Shown here one piece after another: positions 21,786 through 23,337 of a stretch of DNA of 23,337 nucleotides. This stretch comes from Candidatus Woesearchaeota archaeon (GTDB lineage: Archaea; Nanobdellota; Nanobdellia; Woesearchaeales; UBA525). The stretch spans positions 1 to 23,337 of the forward strand of contig JAAOYD010000044.1 in the NCBI GenBank assembly GCA_018221165.1, written 5' to 3'. Made by a program: the position numbers and the translations under genes. The notes under the pieces are model-generated. The model ran no database searches. It had not been told where the DNA came from and saw only the letters and a program-made list of their open reading frames with translations. The number at the start of each line of letters is the position of its first letter. Positions within the stretch are counted from its first letter, which is position 1.

Positions 21786-23337
21786 GACTGCACATACTCC
21801 CTGCCCTTCTCCTGCTCGTCTTCATCTTCTTAGCATTCACCCCACTCCTTGCGCTAGCGCACCCACCGTTCCCGACAATGTTTTACGGTACAGTCTACCA
21901 TAGGAACGGACCAGCTCCCGGGGGTACAACCATTGCAGTTACTTATGGTGGTCAGCCTTGCGACACCTTCATCATCGTGAACAACGGTACCTATGGACTA
22001 GTGAGTTGCCCAATCGACGACCCGAGTACTGCTGCGGTGGAAGGGGCACTGTCTGGCGACCCCGTCAGCTTCACATACAATGGTGAGCCAGTCTCTATCC
22101 TCTCCGGCGATCCAACTATCACTGCGAAGACATTCAAGAATGTCACCTTTAGCCACCCAATCCCCTATTGTGGTGATAACTTCTGTGACATGTTCTTTGA
22201 GAATATCATCAACTGCCCGTTCGATTGCGAAAACGCAACTGGCAACCAAACGAATACGACTACCAACCAGACCGTCAATGACACTGGCGGAGGGGATACT
22301 GGCAGTGGTGGTGGCAGCGCTGGTGGAGGCGGCGGTGGTGGTGGCGGAGGAGGCGGTGGTGGAGGCGGTGGCGGCGCTCTCTCAGCCTTGCTCGGTACAA
22401 TTCCAGATTATCTTGGCAGCCTACTTGAAGGTCTCCCCGCATGCGAAGAGGCATGGGAATGCACACCTTGGGGGCCGTGTCCACCGATAGGTATCCATAA
22501 TCGTACTTGCCGTGACGTGAATGAATGCTCTACTGATCATGACAAGCCACCACTCATAGAGAGCTGTGAGTATATCTCAACGTGTTTTGACGGGCTTAAG
22601 AATGGACTAGAAACAGGTGTGGATTGCGGCGGCCCTTGTATCCCTTGTCCTGGATGTTCAAATGGTATTAAGGACTGCCAGATTATGGAAGACGGACGTG
22701 AGCTGTGCGAGGAAGGTATCGACTGTGGTGGCCCTTGCCGTCCATGTGATAGTTGCTTTAACGGCATTCAAGACTGGACGGAGATAGGTGTTGATTGTGG
22801 TGGCCTCTACTGTTTGCCTTGTACTATCGCACCATTGATACAACTCCCCCTCCCTGTCTGCAAGAAGAACATCAATCCATTGCGGAACGACCTCATCTTC
22901 TTCTTACTCTTCATGCTCATCCTTGTCACCCTTCGTGTTGCCTATGGCATCCATCAAATTAAAGAAGTGACCACTGAGAAAGGAATGGATGACATCGAAA
23001 AGGCGAAAGCTCGCTACCACATCAAGCGCAACATCTACACGTTCATTGGCATCATTATTGTTATTACCATTATTCTCTATTTCTACTACTATTACTTTGT
23101 GCTGTGTGAGGCAGAGCCAAAATACTTGTGGTGGCTACTCACCCTCCTCATCGTCGTGCCGCTCGTCGTCAACCGCATCATCAGGTATTTCGAATACAAC
23201 GAGAAGGAGAAGCTGCGCAAACTCGAACGAACGCTCAACGCCCATCGAAAGCATCTCATCCGCCTGGTAGAGATTGAGAACCAGGCACTCGCTCGTCTTG
23301 AGCAGGAACTTGCGGATACAATCCATAAAGTCCAGAA
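21782..23337 (+). CDS. Cys-rich surface protein with poly-Gly linker and three TM segments (3' partial)
   Basis: Open from the ATG at 21782 (ATGA overlap with the previous gene) through the window end, giving 518 codons with no stop. Residues 1-26 form a signal peptide ending LALA. A beta domain follows (27-128, beginning HPPFPTMFYGTVYHRNG). Then comes CGDNFCDMFFENIINCPFDC (130-149), a CGDGxC...ENxxxCPxDC-type motif; a linker with 18 consecutive Gly (181-198); a thrombospondin-like WECTPWGPCPPIG...RTCRD segment; and three repeats of the type CFDGLKNGLETGVDCGGPC (about 268-347). Transmembrane helices lie at about 370-390, 418-441 and 448-467. The sequence then becomes charged and helical, probably a cytoplasmic coiled coil. 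An envelope-spanning receptor or scaffold is plausible; function unknown. Confidence 0.85.
   Translation, partial: MRLHILPALLLLVFIFLAFTPLLALAHPPFPTMFYGTVYHRNGPAPGGTTIAVTYGGQPCDTFIIVNNGTYGLVSCPIDDPSTAAVEGALSGDPVSFTYNGEPVSILSGDPTITAKTFKNVTFSHPIPYCGDNFCDMFFENIINCPFDCENATGNQTNTTTNQTVNDTGGGDTGSGGGSAGGGGGGGGGGGGGGGGGGALSALLGTIPDYLGSLLEGLPACEEAWECTPWGPCPPIGIHNRTCRDVNECSTDHDKPPLIESCEYISTCFDGLKNGLETGVDCGGPCIPCPGCSNGIKDCQIMEDGRELCEEGIDCGGPCRPCDSCFNGIQDWTEIGVDCGGLYCLPCTIAPLIQLPLPVCKKNINPLRNDLIFFLLFMLILVTLRVAYGIHQIKEVTTEKGMDDIEKAKARYHIKRNIYTFIGIIIVITIILYFYYYYFVLCEAEPKYLWWLLTLLIVVPLVVNRIIRYFEYNEKEKLRKLERTLNAHRKHLIRLVEIENQALARLEQELADTIHKVQ

Noticed and set aside
1..23337. CRISPR array, insertion sequence or transposase
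   Set aside because: Repeats seen are few, irregular or within coding domains; no transposase-like protein and no target-site duplication were recognised.

Overview
The window comes from an archaeal genome, most likely a DPANN archaeon of the Woesearchaeota/Pacearchaeota type. Promoters are archaeal: purine-rich BRE-like stretches followed by TTTATATA-type TATA boxes. Ribosome binding sites are GGTGA/AGGTGG-like, and coding DNA is near 50% GC with AT-rich spacers. Several proteins match types I associate with DPANN genomes: a giant Ig/DUF2341/CARDB surface protein, a DUF5752 protein, an S-layer-like protein with a C-terminal zinc ribbon, a mini AbrB protein and a GWNLVGYP-domain protein. The placement rests on remembered families, not a search. 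I see no rRNA, tRNA, IS element or CRISPR array.

Layout. Positions 1-7074 hold the 3' part of a giant secreted adhesin-like protein (about 2,357 codons visible). A coiled-coil/DUF5752 gene follows (7129-8190). The core of the window (about 8300-17710) is an array of six paralogous secreted proteins of about 240 aa, called A to F here. It is arranged in four transcription units: (i) structured RNA leader - A - B - B'; (ii) double-HTH regulator - C; (iii) winged-helix regulator R1 - D; (iv) winged-helix regulator R2 - E - F - F'. B' and F' are a second paralogous family, anchored by an N-terminal membrane helix. A, D and E form one subfamily (WQGYYGNV type) and B, C and F another (WKAYVGNV type), so A-B-B' and E-F-F' are duplicated triplets. 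Next come an S-layer-like protein (17805-19568), two reverse-strand genes (19576-19926, 20291-20701) and a forward overlapping operon: AbrB-like, GWNLVGYP membrane protein, Cys-rich three-TM protein that runs off the window.

How it may work together. The last ~190 residues of the giant protein appear to be a divergent copy of the A-F domain. This suggests a surface structure with small secreted subunits and a giant partner sharing the same domain, with the membrane-anchored B'/F' proteins as possible base or second subunits. Each unit has its own control layer. Three promoters carry a different perfect inverted repeat at the same place just after the TATA box, and three leaders can form competing RNA pairings. 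A 14-15 nt element (GTTGCGACAAAGGTG) recurs only in non-coding DNA. I propose a switchable, heavily N-glycosylated surface-fibre or surface-coat system; the function is inference, while the paralogy, gene order and repeats are visible in the sequence.
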